A stretch of DNA of 64,000 bases, from assembly GCA_020638555.1 (NCBI GenBank), contig JACKII010000004.1, positions 310,001 to 374,000 on the forward strand, written 5' to 3'. Positions within the stretch are counted from its first letter, which is position 1, and the number at the start of each line of letters is the position of its first letter. A program made the translations under genes and the position numbers. The notes below the pieces were generated by a model, which saw only the letters and a program-made list of their open reading frames with translations, had not been told where the DNA came from and made no database searches. Below are positions 1-8,362 of this stretch, one piece after another. Source of the DNA: Alphaproteobacteria bacterium (GTDB lineage Bacteria; Pseudomonadota; Alphaproteobacteria; Bin95).

Positions 1-1
1 G

Positions 2-241
2 CACTCCGCCGTCGGCGTGCTCGCGGCCGAGGCCTGCGCCCCCGAGCGACCGCGCCCGCTCGTGGTCGGCGCCACCGCCCACCCGGCCAAATTCCCGGAC
101 GCGGTGGAGCGGGCCACCGGCCAGCGCCCGCCCCTGCCCGACCGCCTCGCCGACCTGTTCGAGCGGCCGGAGCGGCTCACGGACCTGCCCAACGACCTGG
201 GCGCGTTGCAGACCCTGGTGCGCGAACGCCGCCGCGGCTGA
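2..241 (+). CDS. thrC: Threonine synthase, C-terminal end (partial)
   Basis: Only the last 79 or so codons are present; the gene enters from the left edge and stops with TGA. The visible tail (HSAVGVLAAEA, then GATAHPAKFPDAVERATGQ and a final NDLGALQTLV) matches the C-terminus of the PLP-dependent threonine synthase family. That enzyme converts O-phosphohomoserine to threonine in the cytoplasm. The in-frame GTG at 17 is internal, because reading frame and homology both extend to the window edge. The PLP lysine and substrate-binding residues lie outside the window, so activity cannot be judged here. The assignment rests on the conserved TAHPAKFPDAV segment. Confidence 0.85.
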   Translation, partial: HSAVGVLAAEACAPERPRPLVVGATAHPAKFPDAVERATGQRPPLPDRLADLFERPERLTDLPNDLGALQTLVRERRRG

Positions 242-359
242 ACCCCGTTACCGACCACGCCAGCAGCGTTCCCCCTGCAAGCGTTGCCTTTTCTTTCGGC
301 GCCAACCCGTTTTAGGGTAACGCCCGCGGCGCATTCCGGCCGCCGGAGGAACTGGGCGC

Positions 360-2138
360 ATGACCGCTGACCAGGCGATCCTGTTCGCGATTCTCGGCAT
401 CGTCTTCGGCTTGTTGATCTGGGGACGGTGGCGGTACGACGTGGTCGCGTTCGGCGCACTCGTCGCGTGCCTGCTGCTGGGCGTGGTGCCGGTGGAGGAT
501 GCCTTCACCGGCTTCGGCCATCCCGCCACCGTGATTATCGGCCTGGTGCTGATCGTCAGCGCCGGCCTCTCCACCTCCGGCGCCGTCGAATTGCTGGCGC
601 ACTGGACCGTCCGCAGCGGCCGGGCGCTGTTCGCGCATATCGGCATCATGGCGGCGTTGTCGGCGGTGCTGTCGGCGGTGATGAACAATGTCGCCGCCCT
701 CGCCCTGCTGATGCCGGTGGATTTGCAGGCGGCCAAGGCGGCGAAGCGCAGCCCGGCGCTGTCGCTGATGCCGCTGTCGTTCGCCTCGATCCTGGGCGGC
801 ATGGTCACGCTGATCGGCACGCCGCCGAACATCGTCGTCGCCGCCTATCGCGGCGAGGCGCTCGGCGAGAGCTTCGGCATGTTCGCCTTCACTCCGGTCG
901 GCCTGTCGCTGGCGGTGATCGGCGTCGTCTACGTCGCCCTGATCGGCTGGCGACTGATCCCGAAGAGCGCCGGCACCAACGGCGACACCACCTCGCTGCT
1001 CCAGGTCCGCGACTATGTCGCCGAATTGCAGGTGCCGGAGGAAGCGGACAGCATCGGCCTCACCTGGGCGGAGGTGCGCGACGTGGTGGAAGAGGCCGAC
1101 GGTCAGGTGCTGGGCCTGATCCGTGGCGGCAGCCGCGTGCCGATCTTCGCCAACTACACCCGGCTGGAGGCCGGCGACCACCTGACGATCCAGGCCGGCC
1201 CGGAGGAGTTGGACACCATCGCCGGCAAGCTGGGCCTGGTCTATCCGGAAGACTGGGCCGAGAAGGACCTGCTGGACGAGGGCGCACAACAACTGGCGGA
1301 AGTGGTGTTGCCGCAGGATGCGCCGGTGATCGGCCAGAATGCGGCCTCGCTGAATCTGGGTGCGCTGACCGGCATCCGCCTGCTGGGCCTCTCCCGCCAG
1401 GGCCAGCGCGTGCGCGAACGGGTGCGCCAGGTGCGGTTGCAGGGCGGCGACGTGCTGTTGCTGCTGGGCCCGACCAAGACCCTGCCGGACGCCATTACGC
1501 GGCTCGGCGCGCTGCAACTGGCCGAGCGCGGCCTGCAGGTGGTGCGGCGCGAAAAGGCCGGGCTCGCCGTGGCGCTGTTCGCCGCCGCCATCCTCGCCGC
1601 CAGCCTGGGCCTGGTCTATCTGCCGGTGGCGCTGGCCGCAGTGGTCGTCGCCTATATCGCCTTCGGCATCGTGCCGCCGGCCAGGGTCTACACCTCGGTC
1701 GAATGGCCGGTGATCGTCCTGCTCGCCTCCATGATCCCCATTGGCGTCGCGCTGGAGGAAAGCGGCGGCACCGCGCTGATCGCCGACGGCATCGTCTCGC
1801 TGACCACCGGCCAGCCCGGCTGGGTGGTGCTGACCCTGCTGATGGCAGTGACGATGACGCTCTCGGACGTGATGAACAACACCGCCACCGCGGTGATCGC
1901 AGCACCGGTGGCGGTGGAGGTGGCAAGCCGGCTGGACGCGAACCCCGACCCGTTCCTGATGGCGGTGGCCGTCGCTTCCTCCTGCGCCTTCCTCACGCCC
2001 ATCGGCCACAAGAACAACCTGCTGATCCTCGGGCCCGGCGGCTATCGCTTCGGCGACTACTGGCGCATGGGCCTGCCGCTGGAACTGTTGATCGTCGCCG
2101 CCGGCGTGCCGCTGCTGCTGCTGTTCTGGCCGCTGTAG
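360..2138 (+). CDS. SLC13/DASS-type permease with two TrkA-C domains
   Basis: The 592-residue product has hydrophobic helices over about residues 1-190, two soluble RCK-C/TrkA-C-like domains between about 210 and 390, and a second helical block to the C-terminus. This membrane-TrkA_C-TrkA_C-membrane layout is typical of the SLC13/CitT-type permeases that move dicarboxylates, sulfate or other anions with Na+ or H+. Both halves carry related NN-containing loops (SAVMNNVAALALL and SDVMNNTATAVIAAP), the pseudo-symmetric substrate/cation site of the family. The ATG follows a strong GGAGGA at 345-350. The substrate cannot be told from sequence; sulfate and dicarboxylates are both plausible. It converges on the yghU-like gene across a repeat-bearing junction. 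Confidence 0.85.
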   Translation: MTADQAILFAILGIVFGLLIWGRWRYDVVAFGALVACLLLGVVPVEDAFTGFGHPATVIIGLVLIVSAGLSTSGAVELLAHWTVRSGRALFAHIGIMAALSAVLSAVMNNVAALALLMPVDLQAAKAAKRSPALSLMPLSFASILGGMVTLIGTPPNIVVAAYRGEALGESFGMFAFTPVGLSLAVIGVVYVALIGWRLIPKSAGTNGDTTSLLQVRDYVAELQVPEEADSIGLTWAEVRDVVEEADGQVLGLIRGGSRVPIFANYTRLEAGDHLTIQAGPEELDTIAGKLGLVYPEDWAEKDLLDEGAQQLAEVVLPQDAPVIGQNAASLNLGALTGIRLLGLSRQGQRVRERVRQVRLQGGDVLLLLGPTKTLPDAITRLGALQLAERGLQVVRREKAGLAVALFAAAILAASLGLVYLPVALAAVVVAYIAFGIVPPARVYTSVEWPVIVLLASMIPIGVALEESGGTALIADGIVSLTTGQPGWVVLTLLMAVTMTLSDVMNNTATAVIAAPVAVEVASRLDANPDPFLMAVAVASSCAFLTPIGHKNNLLILGPGGYRFGDYWRMGLPLELLIVAAGVPLLLLFWPL

Positions 2139-2149
2139 GCGCTCGGCGA

Positions 2150-2345
2150 CTCCCGCCGACACCGGCCCCGGGTCGTGGCTACGCCCCGCCCGGGGAACAC
2201 CGGAGGCTTAGCGTGAAGGTGCCGACCTCGCCCATCGCGGAGGGTTTCCCGGACGGCGCGGGGCGCCGATCCGGGATCGGCCGCTCTCGGCGAACACCGG
2301 CGCTCGTGTCGAGACCGCCGGTGCCCCCCGAGAGCCGTTGGCGGC
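2150..2345. repeat. Degenerate copy of GC-rich hairpin repeat (family A)
   Basis: The junction between two convergent genes holds motifs shared with the other family A copies (about 5081-5362, 17398-17689, 19436-19640 and 60560-60690): ACACCGGCCCCGGG, GGGGAACACCGG, TCCGGGATCGG and CGAACACCGG. The pieces are in mixed order and diverged, so this looks like an eroded or rearranged copy. Its convergent setting would suit a role in ending transcripts from both sides, but that is inference. Confidence 0.55.
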
Positions 2346-2349
2346 CGCC

Positions 2350-3207
2350 TCAGCCCTGCACCTTGTCCTGGGTTTTGGTGTCGAAGTCGCTGGCATCGTG
2401 ACGCTCGTGCAACTGGTCCTCCGGCGGGCCGTGCAGGCGGTTGACCTTGCGGCCGCGGATCACCGCCGGGCGCGCGGCGATCTCCTCCTGCCAGCGGTTG
2501 ACGTTCTTGTAAGTGTGCGCTTCCAGGAACTCGGCCGCGCCATAGACCTGATTCTTCACCAGCGCGCCATACCAGGGCCAGACCGCCATATCGGCGATGG
2601 AGTAATCCTCGCCGGCCAGGAACCGGTTGTCCGCCAGGCGCTGGTCCAGCACGTCGAGCTGGCGCTTCACCTCCATGGTGAACCGGTTGATCGGATACTC
2701 CATCGGCTCCGGCGCATAGGCGTAGAAGTGGCCGAAGCCGCCGCCCAGATAGGGCGCGCTGCCCATCTGCCAGAACAGCCAGGAGAGCGCCTCCGGCCGC
2801 ACCGTCGGGTCCGTCGGCAGGAAGGCGCCGAATTTCTCGGCCAGATGCAGCAGGATCGCGCCGCTCTCGAACACGCGCACCGGCTTGGCGCCGCTGCGGT
2901 CCAGCAATGCCGGGATTTTCGAGTTCGGGTTGATCGCGACGAAGCCGCTGCCGAACTGGTCGCCATCGCCGATGACGATGGGCCAGGCGTCGTATTCGGC
3001 GCCGCTATGGCCCGCCGCCAGCAGTTCCTCGAACATGATGGTGACCTTGACACCATTCGGCGTCGCCAGCGAGTAGAGCTGGAACGGGTGCGTGCCGACC
3101 GGCAATTCCTTCTCGGTCTGGGCGCCGGCGGTGGGGCGGTTGATGCTGGCAAAGCGGCCGCCGGACGGCTGCTCCCATTTCCAGACTTTGGGCGGGGTGT
3201 AGCTCAT
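2350..3207 (-). CDS. yghU: YghU-like glutathione S-transferase / disulfide-bond oxidoreductase
   Basis: The 285-residue protein has an N-terminal thioredoxin-like half (PVGTHPFQLYSLATPNGVKV, then MFEELL) and an all-alpha C-terminal half (SWLFWQMG, DYSIADMA). The N-terminal extension YTPPKVWKWEQPSGG and the SINRPTAG segment are characteristic of the YghU/Nu-class group, which binds two glutathiones and reduces disulfides or organic hydroperoxides. The reading frame runs further upstream, but the ATG at 3207 is preferred: it has GAGGAGAGG just upstream and matches the family's N-terminus. It is transcribed toward the SLC13 gene and lies downstream of upp on the same strand with a 120-base gap, so an independent promoter is likely. 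Confidence 0.87.
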   Translation of the reverse strand: MSYTPPKVWKWEQPSGGRFASINRPTAGAQTEKELPVGTHPFQLYSLATPNGVKVTIMFEELLAAGHSGAEYDAWPIVIGDGDQFGSGFVAINPNSKIPALLDRSGAKPVRVFESGAILLHLAEKFGAFLPTDPTVRPEALSWLFWQMGSAPYLGGGFGHFYAYAPEPMEYPINRFTMEVKRQLDVLDQRLADNRFLAGEDYSIADMAVWPWYGALVKNQVYGAAEFLEAHTYKNVNRWQEEIAARPAVIRGRKVNRLHGPPEDQLHERHDASDFDTKTQDKVQG

Positions 3208-3327
3208 GGGGAACCTCTCCTCGGATCTAACTGTCGCGGCAGATGTAAGCGCAAAGCGCGGCATTTGCACAGGGCGATTGCCGCCACACGGGACCCTTGC
3301 ACCGTCTGCAACGATGCGCATGGTCCG

Positions 3328-3966
3328 TCATCGCGTTCCGAACATCCGGTCGCCGGCGTCGCCCAGGCCGGGCACGATATAGCCGTGGTCGTTCAGCCGC
3401 TCGTCGATGGCGGCGGTGAACACCGGCACGTCGGGATGCGCCGCCCGGAACCGCGCCACGCCTTCCGGCGCCGCCACCAGGCAGAGCAGCCGCAGGTCGC
3501 GTGCGCCCCGTTCCTTCAGCCGCCCAACCGCCGCCGCCGCCGAATTGCCGGTCGCCAGCATCGGGTCGATCGCCACCACCAGCCGCTCGGCCAGATCGTC
3601 CGGCGTCTTGCAGTAATACTCCACCGCCTCCAGGCTTTGCGGGTCGCGATAGAGGCCGATATGCGCCACCCGCGCGGCGGGCACCAGGCTCAGAATCCCG
3701 TCGCAGAAGCCCAGGCCCGCCCGCAGGATCGGCGCCAGCACCAGCTTCTTGCCCGCCAGCATCGGCGCCTGCATGGCGGCCACCGGCGTTTCGATCGGCA
3801 CCGTCGTCATCTCCAGGTCGCGCAGCACCTCATAGGCCATGAGCATGCCGATTTCCTGGCAGAGCCGCCGGAATTCCGCCGTGCCGGTGGCGCGGTCGCG
3901 CATCAGGCTGAGCTTGTGCTGCACCAGGGGATGGTCGATCACGGTGAGCGGGGCGGCATCGGGCAT
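3328..3966 (-). CDS. upp: Uracil phosphoribosyltransferase
   Basis: The 212-residue protein is the normal length for Upp, which salvages uracil by joining it to PRPP to give UMP. Family hallmarks are visible: the N-terminal HPLVQHKLSLMRD, the central PILRAGLGF(C)DG loop, the PRPP-binding VVAIDPMLATGNSA, and the C-terminal uracil site ending GLGDAGDR(M)FGT. All key segments are intact. It is divergent from the downstream metallo-hydrolase gene and appears monocistronic. The product acts in the cytoplasm. Confidence 0.96.
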   Translation of the reverse strand: MPDAAPLTVIDHPLVQHKLSLMRDRATGTAEFRRLCQEIGMLMAYEVLRDLEMTTVPIETPVAAMQAPMLAGKKLVLAPILRAGLGFCDGILSLVPAARVAHIGLYRDPQSLEAVEYYCKTPDDLAERLVVAIDPMLATGNSAAAAVGRLKERGARDLRLLCLVAAPEGVARFRAAHPDVPVFTAAIDERLNDHGYIVPGLGDAGDRMFGTR

Positions 3967-4155
3967 GGCGGCGGGTCCTTGTCGGTGGGTAACGGCGGGG
4001 GGCGGCGGCGGCCCAGCCTACCGCCTCCGCCGCGCCAGTCCTACCGGAGCCGGCTGCCACATCGCGCCGGGCCGGGTTGCAGCGGCAGCGAAAACCGTGT
4101 TCCCCTGCTCGGCCAACGCATCACCGCCAACGCCACCATCGGAGGATCGCCCGCC

Positions 4156-5025
4156 ATGACCGCTCCCCAGTCCACCCAGGTTGCGGGGCTCTATCGCCGC
4201 CGCATCGGCGATGTCGTCGTCACCGCCATTTCCGACGGCTATATCGACGCCCCGTTCGCCGCCCTGCAAAGCATCAGCGAGGCCGACGCCGACGCCATCC
4301 TGCGCCAGAGCTTCCGGCCGTCGCCGCCGCGCATCAACGTCAACACCTACCTGATCCAGTCCGGCGGCCGCACCGCCATCGTCGACACCGGCTCCGGCGA
4401 CACGATGGGGCCGACGCTGGGGCATTTGTTCGACCTGATCGGCGAGTGCGGCGTGACGACGGCCGAGGTCGACACGGTGCTGCTGACCCACATGCACCCG
4501 GACCACTCCAACGGCCTGACCGCCGCCGACGGCACCAAGCTCTTCCCGAATGCCGAGATCGTGGTGGGCGAGGCGGACGTGAAGCACTGGCACGACGACG
4601 GCGCCCGCTCGCGCGCGCCCGAAAGCCAGCAGACCCGCTATTTCGACACCGCCCGCGCCCAGATCGCGCCCTACCGGGACCAGCGCAAGAACGCGGCCGG
4701 CTCGCCCTTCCCGAACGTGACCGCCGTGCCCCTGAACGGCCACACGCCGGGCCATACCGGCTATCTGGTCGAATCGAATGGCGAGGCGCTGCTGATCTGG
4801 GGCGACATCTGCCACGTGCCGGATATCCAGGTGCGCCGGCCGGAGGTCACCATGGCCTTCGACACCGACCCGCAGGCGGCCATCGCCGCCCGCAAGCGCG
4901 CCTTCGACATGGCCGCAAGCGACCGGCTGCTGGTCGCCGGCATGCACCTGCATTTCCCCGGCTTCTCCTACATGAGCCGCGAGGCCGACGGCTACCGCCT
5001 GATCCCGGAAGCCTGGGTGTTCTGA
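4156..5025 (+). CDS. MBL-fold metallo-hydrolase
   Basis: The 289-residue protein carries the metallo-beta-lactamase motif THMHPDHSNG at about residues 111-120 (His112, His114, Asp116, His117), a later NGHTPGHTGY (third zinc His), WGDICH (bridging Asp) and a C-terminal GMHLHFPG. These give a complete dinuclear zinc site. The frame is open far upstream, but ATG 4156 is the start because GGAGGA lies at 4141-4146 and homology begins there. There is no signal peptide, so it is probably cytoplasmic. Related proteins include lactonases and glyoxalase-like thiolesterases; the substrate here is unknown. It stands alone, converging on the enoyl-CoA hydratase gene. Confidence 0.87.
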   Translation: MTAPQSTQVAGLYRRRIGDVVVTAISDGYIDAPFAALQSISEADADAILRQSFRPSPPRINVNTYLIQSGGRTAIVDTGSGDTMGPTLGHLFDLIGECGVTTAEVDTVLLTHMHPDHSNGLTAADGTKLFPNAEIVVGEADVKHWHDDGARSRAPESQQTRYFDTARAQIAPYRDQRKNAAGSPFPNVTAVPLNGHTPGHTGYLVESNGEALLIWGDICHVPDIQVRRPEVTMAFDTDPQAAIAARKRAFDMAASDRLLVAGMHLHFPGFSYMSREADGYRLIPEAWVF

Positions 5026-5080
5026 CGCCCTCGTCCGAATCCCGACCGCCCTGGTCCCCGGCAGTGGCGGATTGCCCTGA

Positions 5081-5362
5081 ACCCCGGAGGTGGCGGAGCC
5101 GCCGTCCGGGGCCGGTGTCCTCCTTCGAACACCATCGCGGCCGGTGTTCGAGCCCGCCGGCCGATCCCGGCCCTCGCCTCCGGCTCGGCCGGGAAACACA
5201 GACGTTTTGGGCTCCGGGCCCATTTCTCCCCGCCGCGCCCCTGTTCCCCGGAGGGGGCGGAGCCGCCGTCCGGGGCCGGTGTCATCCTTCGGACACCGCC
5301 CCCGCCGGTGTTCGCACCCGCCGGCAGATCCCGGCCCTCGCCTCCGGCTCGGCCGGGAAAGT
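5081..5362. repeat. Two tandem copies of GC-rich hairpin repeat (family A)
   Basis: This fills most of the 340-base gap between convergent genes. Two copies start near 5081 and 5245. Each reads CCCCGGAGG..GCGGAGCCGC, then CGTCCGGGGCCGGTGT, a short CTTCG spacer, an ACACC/GGTGTTCG inverted pair, and GATCCCGGCCCTCGCCTCCG ending CGGCCGGGAAA. The ACACC...GGTGT arms can form a stable hairpin on either strand. Related copies lie at four other junctions. No coding sequence was seen in the gap. Confidence 0.8.
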
Positions 5363-5365
5363 GCC

Positions 5366-6181
5366 TCAGCCGGCCCGGAAGCGGGCGTCGCGCCAGGCGA
5401 TGGCGGCCTTCAGGCCCTCCGCGTCGCGGATACGGGCGAATTCCCGCTTCTCCGGGCTGCTGCCGGAGTTCAACAGCACGTCGATGTCGAGGCTCGTGCG
5501 CAGGGCCGACGACAGGCCCATCGCCTCGTAGGAACGGTTGATCGCCTGCTTGGTCAGCCGCACCGAGCGGGTGGAGGCGCGGGCCATTTCGGCGGCCAGG
5601 CCCTGCGCCTTCGCCACCACCTCGCCCTCCGGCACGACGTGATTGACGATGCCCAGGCGCAGCGCATCCGCCGCGCTGACCTTGTCGTTGCCGGTCAGCA
5701 GCAACTCCTTCGCCGCTTTCGGCCCGGCCACCCAGGGCAGCAGCATGGCGATGACGCCGGTGCCGAAGCGCACCTCCGGCTCGCCGAACCGGGTGCCCTC
5801 GGCGGCCACGGTCACGTCGCAGGCGAGCGCCAGCTCGAACGCGCCGGCCAGGCAAAACCCGTGCACCGCCGCAATCGTCGGCTTGGCGGAATGCCAGAAC
5901 TGCATGATGAAGTCGAACTGCAGGCCCATCTGCGCCTCCCAGTCCTCGACCGCGTCCATCTTGCGCGACGCCGCCGCCTTCAGGTCGAAGCCGGCCGAGA
6001 AGGCCCGCCCCTCGCCGCGCACGATGATGACCTCGACGGCAGCGTCGGCGTTCAGGTCGCGCACCGCCGCCAGGGTCTCGTGCATCAGTTCGTTGTGGAA
6101 GGCGTTCAACACGCGCGGCCGGTTGAAGGCGATGGTGGCGACGGGGCCGTCGCGCTCGACCAGAATGTGTTCGTAGGTCAT
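5366..6181 (-). CDS. Enoyl-CoA hydratase/isomerase family protein
   Basis: The 271-residue protein has the crotonase fold signatures: VATIAFNRPRVLNAF near the N-terminus, the first oxyanion-hole segment GRAFSAGFDLK at about residue 65, and the second, VHGFCLAGAFELALACD, followed by GTRFGEPEV carrying the likely catalytic Glu. The C-terminal helix (LTKQAINRS) is typical. Crotonases act on acyl-CoA thioesters by hydration, isomerisation or hydrolysis, and which one applies here cannot be read off. The downstream (3') side is a repeat-filled convergent junction. The AEC carrier gene lies 38 bases upstream on the same strand and may share its transcript. Confidence 0.87.
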   Translation of the reverse strand: MTYEHILVERDGPVATIAFNRPRVLNAFHNELMHETLAAVRDLNADAAVEVIIVRGEGRAFSAGFDLKAAASRKMDAVEDWEAQMGLQFDFIMQFWHSAKPTIAAVHGFCLAGAFELALACDVTVAAEGTRFGEPEVRFGTGVIAMLLPWVAGPKAAKELLLTGNDKVSAADALRLGIVNHVVPEGEVVAKAQGLAAEMARASTRSVRLTKQAINRSYEAMGLSSALRTSLDIDVLLNSGSSPEKREFARIRDAEGLKAAIAWRDARFRAG

Positions 6182-6219
6182 GGGCGTTCCTCACAGGGTT
6201 TCGGGATTGGTCCCCGGTC

Positions 6220-7158
6220 TTAGCCCACCCCCAGCAGGATCAACAGCGCCGATGTGGTCAGCACCGAAAGCCCGGTGGTGACGATGATCAGCGACGAGGT
6301 GCGCCGCGTGTAGCAATCGTATTGCTGCGCGATCACGAACGCCACCGCCCCCACCGGCAGGCCCGCCAGGATAACCGCGCCTTCGGCCCAGCCGGGGGCG
6401 ACGTCGAACACATAGCGCACCATCACCCAGGTGCAGAGCGGCTGCACGCCCAGCTTCAGCAGCGTCACCCAGCCGACCTCGCCCAGCCCGCTCAGCAGCG
6501 AGAACCCGGTCAGCGACAGGCCCAGCGCGAACAGCGCCGCCGGCCCCGCCGCCGACGCCATCAGGTCGAGGAAATTGCCGATGGGTGTCGGGATCGGCAG
6601 TTGCAACACCGACGCCGCCATGCCCGCCGCAATCGCGATCAGCAGCGGGTTTCGCACCAGAACGCCGGTCACCTGCCGCACCACGCGCAGCGCCGACGAG
6701 CCGCTGGCCCGGCTCGCCTCCAGTGTCGCGATGGTGGCGCCGACCATCAGCGCAATGCCCAGCAAGGTCGCGACAATGGCCGGCATGGCGCCGTCCTTGC
6801 CGAAGGCGGTCAGGAACAACGGGATGCCCATATAGGACGTGTTCGGATAGATCGCGTTCAGGCTGTAGAGCGCGAACATGTCCGGCCGATGCCGCAGCCA
6901 GAGCCGGTTCGCGGCGAACGCCAGCGCCAGGGTCAGCGCCGCGCCGGCCAGGAAGGCCGCGATGAACGGACCGTTGAGCACGTCGGCAATCGGCTGGCGC
7001 GCCGGAAAGGCGAACAGCACCGGCGGCAGGGCGAAATAATAGACGAACCGGTTCAGTGCCACCGCCGACTCCGGCCCCAGCACGCGAAACCGCCCGGCCA
7101 GATAGCCGGCGGCAATGATGGCGAAGACCGGGAAAACGACGTTGATCAGAACCGTCAT
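6220..7158 (-). CDS. AEC (auxin efflux carrier) family transporter
   Basis: The 312-residue protein consists almost entirely of hydrophobic helices (about ten), starting with VLINVVFPVFAIIAAGYLAG, the standard opening of the AEC family. The two helical halves are each followed by the family's conserved polar breaks (YMGIPLFLTAFG; QYDCYTRRTSS near the C-terminus). Bacterial AEC proteins such as malonate or malate carriers move small carboxylates or lysine across the inner membrane; this substrate is unknown. It is preceded 51 bases upstream by the second half-permease gene and followed by the crotonase gene, all on the minus strand. Confidence 0.83.
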   Translation of the reverse strand: MTVLINVVFPVFAIIAAGYLAGRFRVLGPESAVALNRFVYYFALPPVLFAFPARQPIADVLNGPFIAAFLAGAALTLALAFAANRLWLRHRPDMFALYSLNAIYPNTSYMGIPLFLTAFGKDGAMPAIVATLLGIALMVGATIATLEASRASGSSALRVVRQVTGVLVRNPLLIAIAAGMAASVLQLPIPTPIGNFLDLMASAAGPAALFALGLSLTGFSLLSGLGEVGWVTLLKLGVQPLCTWVMVRYVFDVAPGWAEGAVILAGLPVGAVAFVIAQQYDCYTRRTSSLIIVTTGLSVLTTSALLILLGVG

Positions 7159-7209
7159 GCGGCGGTTGCCTCTGCTCTGGCACCGGGGGAGGAATGATGC
7201 GGCACAGCC

Positions 7210-7698
7210 CTAGCCGGCGATGGCGAGGCCCAGCAGGGCGGCGACCGGCGTCAGCACCACGCCCAGCGAATAGCGGCGCACGGTCAGCGACCAGCCCGCC
7301 AGCGGAATGTCGTAGAGCAGCAGGCGCTGCGCGTTCATCATCATCCAGGCGTTGAGCAGCGCCAGCATCTGCGCCTCGCCGGCATTGGCGCTCAGCAGGG
7401 CCGCCACCACCGGCAGGATCAGCATCGGCCCGGTCGGCATCAACGCGCCGAAGGCCGCCGCGATCATCGCGCCGCCGAAGCCGGAGTCGGCGCCGACCCA
7501 GTGGCCGATCTCCTCGCTCGGCAGCAATTGCGCGACGAAGCCGGCGGAGACGATGGCCGGGATGATGACCGGGATCAGAAAAATCGCCTGGCGCTTGGAA
7601 ATGCCCAGCGCCTCCGACAGCTTGCGGTCCGGGTGCAGCCACACCGCCAGGGCGAGCCCGATGGCGGCCGCCACCAGAATGAGAGTGGAAACGCTCAT
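7210..7698 (-). CDS. Half-size permease, ArsP/DUF318-like, second half
   Basis: The 162-residue integral membrane protein has about four helices. Its core is IPAIVSAGFVAQLLPSEEIG followed by a small-residue Gly/Pro-rich segment (ALMPTGPMLILPVVAALL) and LNAWMMMNAQRLL. This resembles one half of the DUF318/UPF0718 (ArsP-type) permeases, which are normally about 300 or more residues with two related halves. The preceding gene on the same strand encodes a similar half, with 13 bases between stop and start, so the two probably form one transporter. The ArsP relationship is by motif pattern only. The substrate is unknown. Confidence 0.65.
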   Translation of the reverse strand: MSVSTLILVAAAIGLALAVWLHPDRKLSEALGISKRQAIFLIPVIIPAIVSAGFVAQLLPSEEIGHWVGADSGFGGAMIAAAFGALMPTGPMLILPVVAALLSANAGEAQMLALLNAWMMMNAQRLLLYDIPLAGWSLTVRRYSLGVVLTPVAALLGLAIAG

Positions 7699-7711
7699 GC
7701 CTCGCCCCGCC

Positions 7712-8281
7712 TCACGTCCGGTCGATGCGCGGCCAGACGCGCTCGGGCCAGAGCCAGCGCACCAGCAGCCCCGCCACGATGGGCAGCGGCAGCGCCGCCA
7801 GCAGGCGCATGGAGGCCAGATGCTCGCCCAGGAACGACACCTCCCAGACCAGGAAGCGGTTCATGCCCAGCACGCTCCACGACATTATGAAGGTGACGAC
7901 GGCCCCCACCTCGGCGCCGAAGCGGATCAGCATGGCCGCGATGGGATAGATCACCCACGGCCCGCCCGGCGCCAACGCGCCGGCGACCAGGCCGATGGCG
8001 ATGCCCTTCAGGCCGGCATCGCGGCCCATATGCTTCGCCACCCAGTCGCGCGGCACCAGCACGGTCAGGAAGCCGTAGATGAACACGCCCAGCGCCATGC
8101 GCGGCACCGCCGTGACCATCAAACCCCAGTCCTCGGTCAGGATGCGCAGAACCGTGTCGAACCCGTACAAATACCAGCAAAGGCCGCCGCTGACGGTCAT
8201 CAGCGACAGCGCGAAAATCGCAGGCCCGCGCCGGTTCGGTTTGGCGGGCGGCTTGGCGGGAGGCAGATCGGAAGCGGTCAT
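7712..8281 (-). CDS. Half-size permease, ArsP/DUF318-like, first half
   Basis: The 189-residue membrane protein has a Pro-rich cytoplasmic N-terminus (residues 1-18), then helices with the pattern VPRDWVAKHMGRD, GLVAGALAPGGPWVIYPIA and SWSVLGMNRFLVWEVSFLG. The Gly/Pro-rich loop (APGGPWVIYPIAAML) corresponds in position to MPTGPMLILPVVAAL of the next gene, which suggests the two are complementary or duplicated halves of a DUF318-like permease. The 13-base gap to the downstream half argues for co-translation. Function is not known, and the split itself is unusual for this family. Confidence 0.65.
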   Translation of the reverse strand: MTASDLPPAKPPAKPNRRGPAIFALSLMTVSGGLCWYLYGFDTVLRILTEDWGLMVTAVPRMALGVFIYGFLTVLVPRDWVAKHMGRDAGLKGIAIGLVAGALAPGGPWVIYPIAAMLIRFGAEVGAVVTFIMSWSVLGMNRFLVWEVSFLGEHLASMRLLAALPLPIVAGLLVRWLWPERVWPRIDRT

Positions 8282-8362
8282 CGGCCCTTGTTACTTCCCC
8301 TTCCGCCGCGGCGATAGCGGGCAACACACCGCGCCCGGCAGGCGGTCACCCGCGGCCCTGCC

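Noticed and set aside
312..2162. Long open frame opposite the SLC13 permease (and many similar long frames elsewhere)
   Set aside because: Rich in His, Gln, Arg and Gly with no recognisable domain; it mirrors the codon pattern of the real gene, a known effect of high GC.
2338..4155. Very long upstream extension of the metallo-hydrolase frame
   Set aside because: It overlaps the yghU-like and upp genes in antisense; the true start at 4156 has its own ribosome-binding site.
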